Assembly (NCBI GenBank): GCA_003427395.1
Contig: BFEA01000003.1
Location: forward strand, 7,726,262 to 7,756,265
Direction of reading: 5' to 3'
DNA length: 30,004 bases
From: Chara braunii
Taxonomy: Eukaryota > Streptophyta > Charophyceae > Charales > Characeae
This document shows positions 9,758-20,187 of this stretch, in pieces. Each line of letters begins with the position of its first letter. Positions within the stretch are counted from its first letter, which is position 1. A model generated the notes under the pieces. That model saw only the letters and a program-made list of their open reading frames with translations, did not search any database and had not been told where the DNA came from. A program made the translations under genes and the position numbers.

Positions 9758-11721
9758 AACTCGCTAGTGAACTCCTTCAATCTCAGTTCCCGCTTAAGGC
9801 TCAGTACCCTCATGGGGATCTCCGTACGGACCGATGTATTTTTGTTGATACGATGGAGATAACTAGCAATGGTAGCGCTTTTCTGCCTCTTACATCCCCA
9901 CGATTGGAAAAACTACCCTTTCTGATATTCCAATCGCTCTTCCTCCCGATTGGGGCAGATCGGGCGGAATCTTTGCAAGGACTCTTCAAGACGTGCAAAG
10001 ATTCCGCCCGATTGGGGCAGATCGGGCGGAATCTTTGCACGTCCTTATGTTTCGACAACACGTAGGCATTTCCTACACTTCCCTTCTTGTCCCATCTCAC
10101 CAGCTTCGACAGCCCTGCATCCTTCATTTCCAGTCTCATCTCTTCCAACTTCTTCTCCTCCGATTCCCCAATGATACTATACCCCTCATTCAAGACAAAA
10201 GTTGACATCATAGCATTATGGTAGATCTTAGGACAGGTTTCCCCCGGGTTGCGATCCAAAGGAGTGCAGACCAAGCCGTCGATCTCCTTTTTGACTTCGG
10301 ACACTTGTGCCATTGTCAGGAGCTTAGATAGTTGTTCAGGCCGATTGAAAAAACACTTCTCCAAATCAGCTGCCGCAACACTCACCTTCCTATTGCGGTA
10401 GTTCGACCATTGACCGAAACTCTCCTCAATCTCTCCTTTCGAAGTCATTATCCTGCCACTGGTTTCTTAGACCGGTATATTGTTCGCGTTCAGGATCAGA
10501 GGTTGGTTCTTGCAGATGTCTCCCAATCTCGCGCACACGTGTCCTTCCACACGAGGAAAGGATAGGCCTGCACAACTGCAGACTAGCACATCACACGCAG
10601 CAAACTGCCGCTGATTTTGCAATATGTCCCCTACTAACTTATTCTTGGTCCAGACTAGGCAGACTTTCTTGCGTGCACGGGTTTTAAAACCATCTGGCAA
10701 ATCACTCCCCATGATCAGGTCATTAATGACCTTCCAGAGTTTGCACAAACGAATCCTATCGTCAAACTTCACTCTAACAATCAGATCAGCCCCCAGATTC
10801 AAATCAAAACGACTTTTGAAGACTCTCTGAACTAAACGTCTCAGGTACTTCCGAGTAGACTTTCGGCTAAGATCCTTAATTACCGCATATAACCGCAAAA
10901 CAGATCTCAAACTCCATCCATACAACTTATCTAACTTCCTAGGATTCTTCAAGATCCCAATCAAAACCTTCTTCAACACCTTCCCCCTGGTCTTCCATAT
11001 TCGTAGGTGTACAAAGTCAATGATTGCACCCTATTCAAAAATTGCCTTAGCCTGTTTCAACGCTTTCTCGACACCGTCGATACTAATCTTACTATCACTA
11101 AAAGCTCTCTTCACCTTCTTCCAAGGTGTATACCACGTGTTACCCCCCGTAGTACGTACATCCGGAGTCAAGCATCCCCTATCCACGCAGTTCTTCAAAA
11201 ATCCGAACAGATCGACAAAAGGCCCGGTCTGTTCTTTGCTCGTAAATTTGATAGGTTTGACCTCTCGATTGGGCCTCGCAGGCCTTGGGTTAGCTACCCT
11301 TCGTTCTCAAGCCCCTTTTCTCGACTTCTTCTTCTTCCCTTCCTTCTTAACCGTACCGGATGTATTCAAAACAGTGGACCATTGTGCAATATACAAAGCT
11401 TCCAACTTCTTAAGATCGTCGCCTTCTAAAGGTGTCTACGGGGATCAGTATGTAATTGTGAGCGCCAAACTTAGCTAACCATCGATACAAGTGAGTGTGC
11501 CGCTTATTCCTGCATGCATACAAGTGCTCTTTCCATCTAATGTCAATATCTCGACAAGTCTTTCCCACATACTGCGCTCGGCAGAAAGGTGAGACAACAA
11601 TGTAGGTTACATTCGTCAAATTCAAGAAATGGACGCCGAAGTCTTCGTACAAATTCAACCAAGCCGCTACATACTTCTTATTCCAATGGATACATACTGC
11701 GATGGATAATCGCACAATAAT
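9667..11721 (-). pseudogene. PLE-1 ORF2 remnant (GIY-YIG endonuclease / reverse transcriptase)
   Basis: The main part of ORF2 downstream of the copy B insertion. Near 11.6-11.4 kb it encodes the GIY-YIG core (YIVVSPFC...QYVGKT...IRWKEHL). The linker to 10979 is frame-broken. 10979-10467 encodes the central region that matches PLE-2 (GILKNPRK, SRKSTRKYLRRLV, CSC...EGH). 10448-10045 holds the start of the RT region (LDRNPGET, KHKD...RPICP). The RT palm, roughly 0.9 kb including motifs A and C, is missing. The C-terminus resumes in another frame near 9900 (RQKSATIASYLHRINKNTS) and ends at TAG, complement of 9667-9669. The deletion and frameshifts make it non-functional. Confidence 0.85.
9945..10039. 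repeat. 33-bp direct plus 19-bp inverted repeats at the RT deletion
   Basis: A 33-bp block beginning CCCGATTGGGG and ending TCTTTGCA occurs at 9945-9977 and 10007-10039. Its last 19 bp also occur inverted at 9994-10012. The cluster lies where the RT palm coding has been lost in PLE-1, so it probably marks the deletion and repair junction. Confidence 0.8.
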
Positions 11722-12304
11722 GTTGTCGAGCGCATCGGTCTGGCACTACTCAAGGGTAGCGCGGGACCCTCCTGGCCGCGTCACGCAGGAGTTGGAATTT
11801 TAATCCTCGTCACGATACATACATGGAGCTTCCGCAAGCCGCTCCGGCCAAGTGCGCCAGCCATACCTCTCGGGAGCCCCTACGACAGGATAGGGCCTAC
11901 GCGAGTCACGACTTACCTCCACCTTACGGGAGCTGTCACCTCCCTTCGGAGGGCGTATCCCCGTCGCGCTACCAGTCCACAGTACGAAAGCTGATCAGTT
12001 GCAATCGCGGAGATGGACCAGCCGAGGGCGTTTCTTGTTCGCTGTAGCATAGGGGGCATGCGTGGTAGTACGCCTCTATCAGACCCGCACGCGAACCGAC
12101 ATCTTGGGGGGCTGAAGTCCCAAGCGCGACTCGACGTCGGTCAACTAGGACGTATCCCATACGCCACGCGCACACCACTATAAGGAACATAAAAATAACA
12201 CACCCACAGAACATACACACGAAACGACACAACATAACCAACGCGACAACGCTCCTAGTCCCTCGGTAGCCTTCCCATAACTTTCCGATGCGGAAATCGG
12301 ATTG

Positions 12305-12347
12305 GCGTCGCGCGCGAGACTTATTATAAAACCGCGCGGGCGCAGGG
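12305..12347 (+). promoter_or_regulatory. TATA-like module, repeated at 12865-12908
   Basis: GTCGCGCGC.AGACTT, then TATTATAAAA (12322-12331), then GCGCAGG. A diverged copy at 12865-12908 reads GTCGCGCGC.AGACTT, GATATAAAG, GTTGCAGG. Copy A keeps the first one near 6600-6630 on the minus strand, and a weaker TATATAAAG..GTGCAACG lies near 19655. It resembles a core promoter. The wobble pattern in the hairpins argues for transcription from the other strand, so the promoter reading is tentative. Confidence 0.35.
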
Positions 12348-12961
12348 TTAACTCGTATCGACTCGCAATGCAAACGTACGCAAGCGGTCGCAATGATGGC
12401 GTACTATGTAGTACCCATACTCATGCGATCCTCGTTAATCTCGAGGGTCGTGTTTGACACTCAAGTGTCGGCTGACACACGCCTTGAGGGTTAATCTCTC
12501 GACGCTGAACAACCGTCATGCGTGGTTGAAGACCACACACCCTCTTCTGCACCCTGTGCAGAGTGGGTGGTACACAGGTCCCTACCTGTGGTGGCGGTCG
12601 TTTCTTACGACCCTGGAGGTGAGCCCCACTCCAGGCCTGGACAGAAGTCAAGGGGTTTGACTTTAACGGCTGTCACAGACTATAACGTCCAACCATAGTA
12701 AGTCTTAAAAAACAAAGTATAGGCCGAGGCCTTCCTGCCCCGAAATCACGACTCGGGTACCCCCGTTATTCTTTTGGTCGGCAACACGGCTTACACCACT
12801 ACCGAACACTTAGGCATACGTATGAATCCAGTGATCCCATAACTGTAGTCACTACGGACGGTGGAACGTCGCGCGCAAGACTTTGATATAAAGTTGTGCG
12901 GTTGCAGGTCTGTCCTATACCAACCAGCGATGCTAGTCATACTCGGTGATCGCAGTCTCGG

Positions 12962-13048
12962 CCTCGCGATATTGAATGACTGAAGGAATATATCGTGAGG
13001 GGTTACCCCTCACGATATTGAACGGCTGAAGGACATATCGTTCAGCCC
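12962..13048. repeat. Tandem pair with 14-bp perfect palindrome
   Basis: Two ~42-bp units (12962-13002 and 13008-13048) share CCTC(G/A)CGATATTGAA..., then CTGAAGGA..ATATCGT. At their junction ATATCGTGAGGGGT (12990-13003) and its exact complement (13005-13018) form a palindrome with a 1-nt centre. Confidence 0.75.
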
Positions 13049-13511
13049 CCGCAGCATCTCTGCCCTCTGGGTTGGGTGTCTCGGCGGGCAGGGCAGATAG
13101 GCTCTCCGTGAGGGAAGGCTCCTTCTCTGCAGAGCCTACTAGGGCTTGGGGTGTCCTAGACAAGGACCTTGAATCCCGGCCCAGGACCAACGTCTGACAA
13201 AAAATCAGAAAAAGTATACGATCGAGAGTAGGGGTTTTCTGCCTACCTCACCCCTCTTTAACCCTTAATGCGCTGGCCCCTTGGGCCATGCGAACTCCCA
13301 ACATAGACACACATATATATATTCATTTTTTTTGTTTTTCTCGTATGAGTAATATTGGCACTTCTCGAGAAATCCTTAAGTTCTTACAGGTGACTGTAGT
13401 GAATATGGTGAAGGCATAGTCTTACCCCATCAGTAATGGTGGAAGGTCGAGGTTCCAAGGGTTCGGTTGTTCGCCGATGAAAGTGGTAAACTCATTGCCG
13501 TGTCAGACGAG

Positions 13512-13512
<1 letters not shown>

Positions 13513-13590
<78 letters not shown>
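13513..13590. repeat. TA dinucleotide microsatellite
   Basis: About 39 TA units, ending in N at 13591. Further N characters follow nearby, so the exact length is unreliable. The open frame across it is an artefact. Confidence 0.95.
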
Positions 13591-13982
13591 NAGGGGGGTA
13601 AATATGTGACGATCACTTCTCACNATCACAGTGGGGCTCCTCACAACCATATGTATANGTNTGATCGCAGNCAGTCAAATCCAAAATCCGAACCACAGAA
13701 CATACCTGCAATCACATCAAAGGTCCAACAAAATTCACGCACTACACGGAGCCAACTTCAATCAACCTCTATACTCATACCCTTCGCCTTAGCCATGCAA
13801 GCCCCAACCTCCAGCCAACCAACTATAATTAAATACTCAGTACCTTGGTTAAATGACCATTCAAGAAAAGTCCGGGTGAAACCTTAACAAAACAATAAAG
13901 ATCACCAGGGCTAAAGCCTTTTTAGGTTGAGTAGGGAGGACGAGTTGGAATTGAGTCGTAAACCGACGAGTCGGCAACCGAC

Positions 13983-14001
13983 CTGTTATCAGTGATAATA
14001 G
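13983..14001. other. Conserved palindrome (copy B)
   Basis: Counterpart of 5717-5735: CTGTTATCA, central G, TGATAATAG, with one G-T pair. The surrounding block GGATCAAGCTGAATCT is also shared with copy A in reverse complement. Confidence 0.55.
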
Positions 14002-14249
14002 AAGGTGATCCTTGTAGGATCAAGCTGAATCTAGCCCAAGTCCTGAATCAATCGATTAAGGAGACCCGTAACACAAGACAGACCAATCTCAAGCTAAGTC
14101 TATAAACTCATGGAGAACCACCTCCATATCACAAGCTTACTCAAGTCATCCTTACTTAACTAAGCCTAAGTCTGTCTCTATACAGTACCTAAGCAAAAGT
14201 AGACCTTGGCATAGTCTCCCCTATATACGTCACCACCTGTCGAAACATA

Positions 14250-14770
14250 ATCTAACTCCTCTAAATTAGGAAAATTTCGGCAACGCTTCTCGGAGGAAAA
14301 GTGTCATCGCAGAATTTATAATAGTCCAAAAGTCAAATCTTTTGATTCTAGTAAGTCAAAATCTGTCCAACTTTCTGAATTAGTAAAAATATGGGCAGCA
14401 CTCCCTTTAACAAGGAAGACTATCCAGATTCATACCAAGTCAGATATGAACTCAAACATAGAGTCTGAGTTCTGTTAAGAGATTTGTAGCAATTTCGACA
14501 GCGCTTTCCGTAGAGGAAGTGCTATTCCAAGATTTATACAAAGCTAAGTTAAAACCCTGACATGACTTTGACCCTTCAGGGCCCAATTTTGGCTAACTCC
14601 TTGAATTAATAAAAATTTGGGCAGCACTTCCCTTAGAAAAGGAGGCTTCCCAAATTCTTACTAAGTCAAAGAGCCAAAAAGACTGGATCCTGAAGAAAGA
14701 CAAAGTTTTAACTAACTCCTTGATTTTGTAGAAATTTCGGCAACGCTTCCCGTAGCGAAAGTGGCTTACC
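14250..14770. repeat. Five-unit ~122-bp alternating array (copy B)
   Basis: Reverse-complement counterpart of 4915-5455. Core blocks lie near 14272, 14390, 14490, 14613 and 14735, alternating TTTCGGCA/TTTCGACA with TTGGGCAGCA/ATGGGCAGCA. Unit number and alternation match copy A although the units themselves have diverged. Confidence 0.7.
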
Positions 14771-15069
14771 GAGATTTATACAAGACCAAGTATGAATAAA
14801 AGATCCGAGAAAATGCAAAACTTGACCTAAGTAAAAAAATGATCTAGCTTAGAAAATGCAGAAATTGACACTAACTCCCATGGTTCTAATACGTGGCGAG
14901 TAACTAAAGCAACTACCTATCAACTGAAATTCAGACTAAGTAGTGGCATCACTCAGTCACATGCAGACCAAACCACAAAGGTAAGCGCTCTCACCATCCC
15001 CAAGTCAATTTAGCAAACACTAGTTCATAGTCCTTCAGTGATTTATCCCGTTATACCCAACTTACATAG

Positions 15070-15815
15070 GGTATAAGGCTAGACCACCCAAACTTATTGA
15101 ACATGCCTAGCCCAGCCATGAAGTATACACAGATAAAGGGTACAACACTTTTTCTCTTCTTTGGGCATGTAACTAGGCCATCCTAGTCGCCTTGAACTGT
15201 TTAAATGTCCAAGATTTATATAATTGTCTGCACTTAGTCTTTTGAGGTAGCATATAGCTGAGCCGATCATCTTCAGCTCAAGACTCAGCCTGCCTCTTCG
15301 TACCACAAGCTTATTCTTAGTTAATACTTTCTTCAGTTGGTGATAAGCTATAGTCAGACCACCCAAACTTATGGAAACCTGTCTGACTAGCCTGTTTGTA
15401 GATAATATAATAGTAAAGTATAACAAAGTTATAGCCTTCTGGTTCCAGCATGTGCGAGGCGTCGGGCCAAGACCACCCAAACTTATGGAACATGTCTTGG
15501 TCCTCAGCCTGGTTCATTTCTCCCGAAAGCCAAAGCAGGAGGAGGCTGAGCCACCCAAACTTATGGATCATGCTCAAACCCCCTCGATCAGGAACTAAAG
15601 AAACTGCCAAAAACCCAGAGTAAACAAGGCGACCAAGCCACCCAAACTTATGGAACATGCTTTGCCCCTGAAAAAACAATCACGCTCAGCCCTCACAAGT
15701 CAGAGCAACCAGACCACCCAAACTTATGGAATATGTCTGGTCCTCCAGGCAATACAAAATAAAACACAACACTGGACCTTCCCAAACTTATGGAACTGGC
15801 CCAGCCTTTGGTTGA
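15070..15815 (-). repeat. Variable-stem, shared-loop hairpin array (copy B)
   Basis: Hairpins around CCACCCAAACTTATGG on the plus strand. Stems: 15077-15084/15105-15112; 15171-15177/15181-15187; near 15355-15362 with its mate about 25 nt on (GTCAGAC/GTCTGAC); 15467-15473/15494-15500 (CCAAGAC/GTCTTGG); near 15547 (GAGCC/GCTC); near 15637 (CCAAGC/GCTTTG, one mismatch); 15708-15714/15735-15741 (ACCAGAC/GTCTGGT); near 15777 (CTGGACC/GGCCCAG). Several imperfect plus-strand pairs are A-C, which become G-U when read on the minus strand. The minus strand is therefore the likelier folded RNA, the same element strand as in copy A. The loop is nearly constant while stems vary. Confidence 0.7.
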
Positions 15816-16436
15816 CCCAGTCAAACACATGCAATACAACCTTTCTCCCACCCTTCCCCCAGAAGCAATCCCACAATCTGCTTTCAGTCATACAATAAAT
15901 GCTGCACTGATATTGTACATGCATTATTTTACTTCGTCTGGTTATGTCCTGACGAGAAAACAAAATCATAGGGACAAACATGCATACGTCAATCAAACTA
16001 CAGGGGGATATGCCAACATGGGTGTAGTGGGTTATACAGATAAAGATGGATTACCTGATGGTTCACTGCCTCCAGAACCTCGCCTAGGTTCCGGCAGAGC
16101 TCCCGCAATCGGTGGGCTGATTCCCCGCAGAGTCTTGCTGCGGTTCGACGGGTTGCAATCCCGCCTGCCGCCTTCCTCTCGTAACCAATAGACTAGACTT
16201 AGAGTGAGAAGGGCAGATGGAGAAAGGTTTGAGACTCTCAGATCCAAAGGGGGTGCACTCAAACTCGCGAGAGAGGGCCTTGTTATCTTGAATCGCCTGA
16301 GTGCCCCGCAGTGACAGCCAACGTGGCAGTTTGATCAAACTGGAGTCAACCGCTGAACTAGATTGTCAAACTCAACCCCCTGATGATCTCCTAACTCACA
16401 GCATTAAGCCCCTCGCCACCACTCTACCACGCTGCA

Positions 16437-16925
16437 ATCAACAACAGCTCTTGCAGTCCAGCCACAGGTGCACGGCGGCCAGCAGTAACAACAATAGCTC
16501 CCAGCAGCAGCGGCAGTTACCAGCAGTAGCCCACAGTCACCTGCACCAGTACCCGGCGGCCACAGTCTGCACACACTCAATCAACAGCAGCAGCCGTGTA
16601 TAGTCAAAAACAGCAGCAACCGTGTATAGTCAAAAACAGCAGCAGCCGTGTATAGTCACAAACAGCCGCAGCCGTTCATGCACAGCCCACAGGAATAGTA
16701 GCCAATCGCAGCAGTCAGCCGCAATAAGCAGCAGCTGCTTTGTTCTCTCTCCAGCTGCTCACCCACACGTACCGACTAAACAGTCCTCAGCCGCCACAGG
16801 CCCGCGGCCTAGAAGGCACAGTCGACAGATGCTGCAGCAGTTCGCGGCAGCCGGCCCCAGCAGCCGCAAGCAGTAGTCAGCAGCAGCAGCCAACCGTAGT
16901 ACGCAGCCGCCAGCCGCAGCCCCCT
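16437..16925. repeat. CAG/CAA-rich stretch with three 26-bp tandem units
   Basis: Rich in CAGCAG and CAACAG words. Perfect or near-perfect 26-bp units (CAGCAGCAGCCGTG then TATAGTCAAAAA) lie at 16585-16610, 16611-16636 and 16637-16662. The units carry in-frame TAG in one frame, and no long frame crosses the stretch, so it is not called coding. Confidence 0.75.
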
Positions 16926-19900
16926 TAGTCAATAATCCGTCCCCACAATCCCTTCCGCCCTGCAACTTCCAACTTTCTGGCAGACTTTGGACTGCACACC
17001 CCCAATGAGGCCTGATACTTAAGTATTACCTTGGATACCGAAATATTCCAACACATCTGCTCAGAAAGCAGGAGCTCAGAGACACAGTACTAACGACGAC
17101 CCAAGTCCGAACTCGAGTGTCGATGAACACATGCATTGGCTACCACCGCAAATATGAACGGAACCCTCTTCTCTTCCCGGCACGCAGTGCCCAAATTGAG
17201 ATTCCACAGCTACTCTACCAGGCAAAACCTCCCACTACGACCTCGATCATCATCCGCCTGAGTGTATGCAAGCGTCGTTGATACAGCCTATCACGGTAAC
17301 CAGACATATACCCTCACCCTCCAAATCACTCCTCCTATCTACACTGCTTTGTCCCTCCCTCGTGTATGTGGGTCGCTGCGCACACCTACTCCTCCTCCAC
17401 TTCTTGCAATCTACCGTGTACCCGGTCACAAAAGAAGGCTAGATTCAGTCGTGACGAAAGGGGGGAGATCCGGTAGAAACCCGGCTGCGAGGGTCGAGGC
17501 AACGGCCCCTAAGTGCACGACTATGACCACGACGATGGGCTGAGACGCCCAGCTACTTCGCAAAAAAAGGTGCGAATTGAGAATGACCCTTCCACTAGAA
17601 TATGAGCCAGATGCACCCTTGGCCCAGACTGCGCAGATAAGCTTCCTACTCCTTAGCCCGCTCCCTGCTACTTCCGACAATAGGATGAGCAACACCAAAT
17701 GAACTCTCGGGCCAAACCTGGCCAGGTGTCGTGTTCGTAAGCGCATAGCCGCGCGTGACTTCGGCCGGCAAGGTAGGTCCTTCGCTTTCAGTCGATGGAA
17801 GATACACCGGCACCCTCGCTCATAGCGAGAACTGCCTCGCGAGGGCAGCAGAAACGACCGCCGTGAGAAACAAGGAGATTGTCCTCAAAGACAACGGTGG
17901 GTGGCCTACCAAAGCGTAAAAAATAAGAAGGAATTCCCCACGAGAGCATAGGGCGCACACTGCTTCTCCAACCCCGCGCGCAAAGAGAGAACTAGCCGTT
18001 GTTTCCCTCGTCAACGCGAGCCAGACCGGAATGAATCTTTCGCAGGAACCCCGGTAAGTTCACTCCTTTTCCACAGTCTCTTCTTCCTCCACAAGCTTTA
18101 ATCTATATGGCGCCAAACCCACTGTGTCCTTGCCAAATCTACCCGCACAATCTAACTCGCCTTGCTCCAAGGCCTCAAAAGGGCTTTCGAACGATCAGAA
18201 TCGGTCTAGAAACGACCGAATCATTCCACTCCCCTACCCCTGGCTTTCCTCCTCACTGCCATAGCTCATCACAGCCCACTTCCTTCCTTACTCCTATTCT
18301 ACTTACTTCCCTCCAAAACTAACATCGGATTCCAACTCGCCCGACCTAGGAACCTCAGATTTGACCCTTCCCTTGCTCGTTTCCAGTCAGTATCGGAGGA
18401 GAAACCTTTTTCTCTGCTCTGCCATATCCATCCCTTCGTGCTATCTCTGCGCACTAACTTCTTTATCTAACTCTAATTCTAACCAACTAACCCCAAAACT
18501 AACTACACCATCACAATCGCCCGGGGTCAAAACCCCAAAATCGATCTTTACTTCGCCCGATTCTGTTAAGGAACGGGCGAGTTGTGCTCCTTTCACTCCG
18601 CCATAGCCACTCTTCCGCTTTTCACCCTCGAGTGTACCCGGTGTGATCTCCGTCCAGGTTCATCCGTTGCCTTGGTTGCCTCCGCTTTCCACTACTCTAA
18701 CGCCCATCTCCTTCAGTGCCGTCACTTCGCCCGCTATCGCTCGGCGCTGCCCGGCCAGCCCTCGCTAGTATGCTGCACGCACCCCACACAACCTCTCGTA
18801 CATATTCCCCTCCATCGGACACATCCTCCCGTGCTACTTCGCCGCTCATCCGTGGCCAGTGGCCGCGAGATCATCGGTCAACCACTCCCTCCGAACCACA
18901 ACGAGCACGGATGAATCTTCTACCGTCTTAACCCACGGTCGGACGCTCCCGCATGGCTCACGCAGGCATGAACGAGTGGCTACTTGCTGCTCCTAGATTT
19001 ATGCTTCTTCAGTTCAATGGTCTGCCTCCCTTCTTGCCCCAGCGTACCCCGTTCCCTATGGTACTTGCCAGCTAGACCTGAGGGGACTGGGACTGGATAC
19101 TGTTGTCTTCTGCACAGGCGGATTCCAACGGCCAGCCCTCAGGTCTTAACCCCGCCGTGGATTCTAGACCGTTTCCATCAGCCCATTTTCGTGACTGCCT
19201 TCAGCCTTTCGTTGTCATAGCACCTAGCGGCCTTGACCCTTGACCCTTGAGAGCTGTCGCAGCTACGACCTTGACTTTTGAAAGATCTGTAGCAACCGCG
19301 GCCTACGACACAGGCCCCAGGTCCAGCGCCCGATACATCAAAAATAAGAAAGGTAAATAATAAAAAAATTGAAATTAAGAAAAACTCCTAACTAGTGAAG
19401 GGGCATAAACGAAAAAAGAAGGCGGGTCTACCGACACTTTCCTGGTCCTACACAAACGGGCCCACGGTCGGGCTACCCCAACAAAACTGAGAAAGATAGT
19501 CCCGTGGGACCCTCAACCCCTCAGCCCCTTTGATGCTCCAACGCTCATGTACCGTCGCTCGTTGGCCTCGACCCCTGCACCTCTGCCGTGTAAGTCAAGT
19601 ACCGTAACCTATAGGGCTAAGCCCAAACCTAATACCAACCCACGCGGAATCCTATATAAAGTAGTGCAACGCCTGTGCTAAAAAATCCTCAGCCACATTT
19701 TTATCCGCAATCAGCCCACCACCCCTAGGCGTACCCGCCGGCAAGCACCCATTATGCCGTGGCCACAACATACGTTGGACCTACTGCCAGCCAAGCGCGG
19801 CAAAGGCCAAACCTCCTTCTTCTTTAATTCACTCAGCAATCAACCCCCAAACCGGACATCTATGCCTGCGTCATGATCAAGAACGGGGAAAATCACCCAC

Positions 19901-20064
19901 GCGCCTTAACGCCGCGCGCCCACTCACGCGCTACCCTAGTCACTCATCCTATTAGTGTGACTTAACAGACTCAGCCGCGACTCGCACGACATACTTAGAT
20001 TTTCAAACTTACTTCCTGTCACTTGCAAAAACTAGGGTGGATACCCTTGTCAGGGTATTCGCAC
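16926..20064. other. GC-rich outer part of copy B, no gene seen
   Basis: No recognisable protein, RNA gene or tandem array. The part near 18465-18560 is the reverse complement of about 1640-1720 in copy A. Short frames there share a few residues on the element strand (SPG.KTP), as expected from nucleotide similarity, but frames break and no family is recognised. Confidence 0.5.
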
Positions 20065-20071
20065 CGACAAC

Positions 20072-20187
20072 GCATCGTAGAAGATGCTCCACTTTGCGGT
20101 CATACTTAGTGGACTTACAGCGTACCTGAATCAAAAACTTGCACAGCCTCCAATACTCGGTAATATCAAGGGCATATCACTGGTCAT
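20072..20187 (-). pseudogene. PLE-1 ORF2 5' end, cut by copy B
   Basis: An ATG at 20187-20185 opens MTSDITEYWRL and continues to RCKSTKYDRKVEHLLRC at 20072, where copy B begins. PLE-2 has RCETT..DAKVEALFKT at the same place, which supports this as the true N-terminus of ORF2. The ATG lies inside the end of ORF1 in a different frame: ATGACCAGTGA contains both the ORF2 start and the ORF1 stop. The remainder of the gene lies at 11721-9667. Confidence 0.7.

Larger units (their letters stand above)
12722..13590. other. Extra segment of copy B mostly absent from copy A
   Basis: Copy A has about 100 bp (about 6115-6215) where copy B has about 870 bp. The extra part contains the second TATA-like module, the palindromic tandem pair at 12962-13048 and the TA microsatellite. 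It is either an expansion in B or a deletion in A. Confidence 0.5.
11722..20071 (+). mobile_element. Hairpin-array non-coding element, copy B (complete, 8,350 bp)
   Basis: Copy B is bounded by GTTGTCG (11722-11728) and CGACAAC (20065-20071), a 7-bp terminal inverted repeat. The flanks are PLE-1 ORF2: minus-strand codons for DRKVEHLLRC end at 20072 and codons for IIVRLSIAVC begin at 11721. Joined directly they align residue for residue with PLE-2 (DAKVEALFKT + VVLLLAVDNA). This fixes the insertion point and shows no target-site duplication. Inside are a GC-rich terminal region, a TA microsatellite, the ~122-bp array, the hairpin array, a CAG-rich stretch and a 3-kb GC-rich outer part in which I see no gene. 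No integrase, transposase or RT was found. Absence of a duplication fits tyrosine-recombinase or Helitron-like insertion, but neither is shown. Confidence 0.8.

Noticed and set aside
13477-13887. 136-codon plus-strand frame at the TA repeat
   Set aside because: It is a translation of the microsatellite and N-containing sequence.
15070-15815. CRISPR-like array (regular repeats with variable flanks)
   Set aside because: Spacing is irregular, the variable parts pair with each other across the repeat, and the setting is eukaryotic retroelement DNA.
16301-16928. Short S/Q/A-rich frames in the CAG-rich stretch as polyQ proteins
   Set aside because: Frames are short, broken by stops within the 26-bp units, and only reflect trinucleotide bias.
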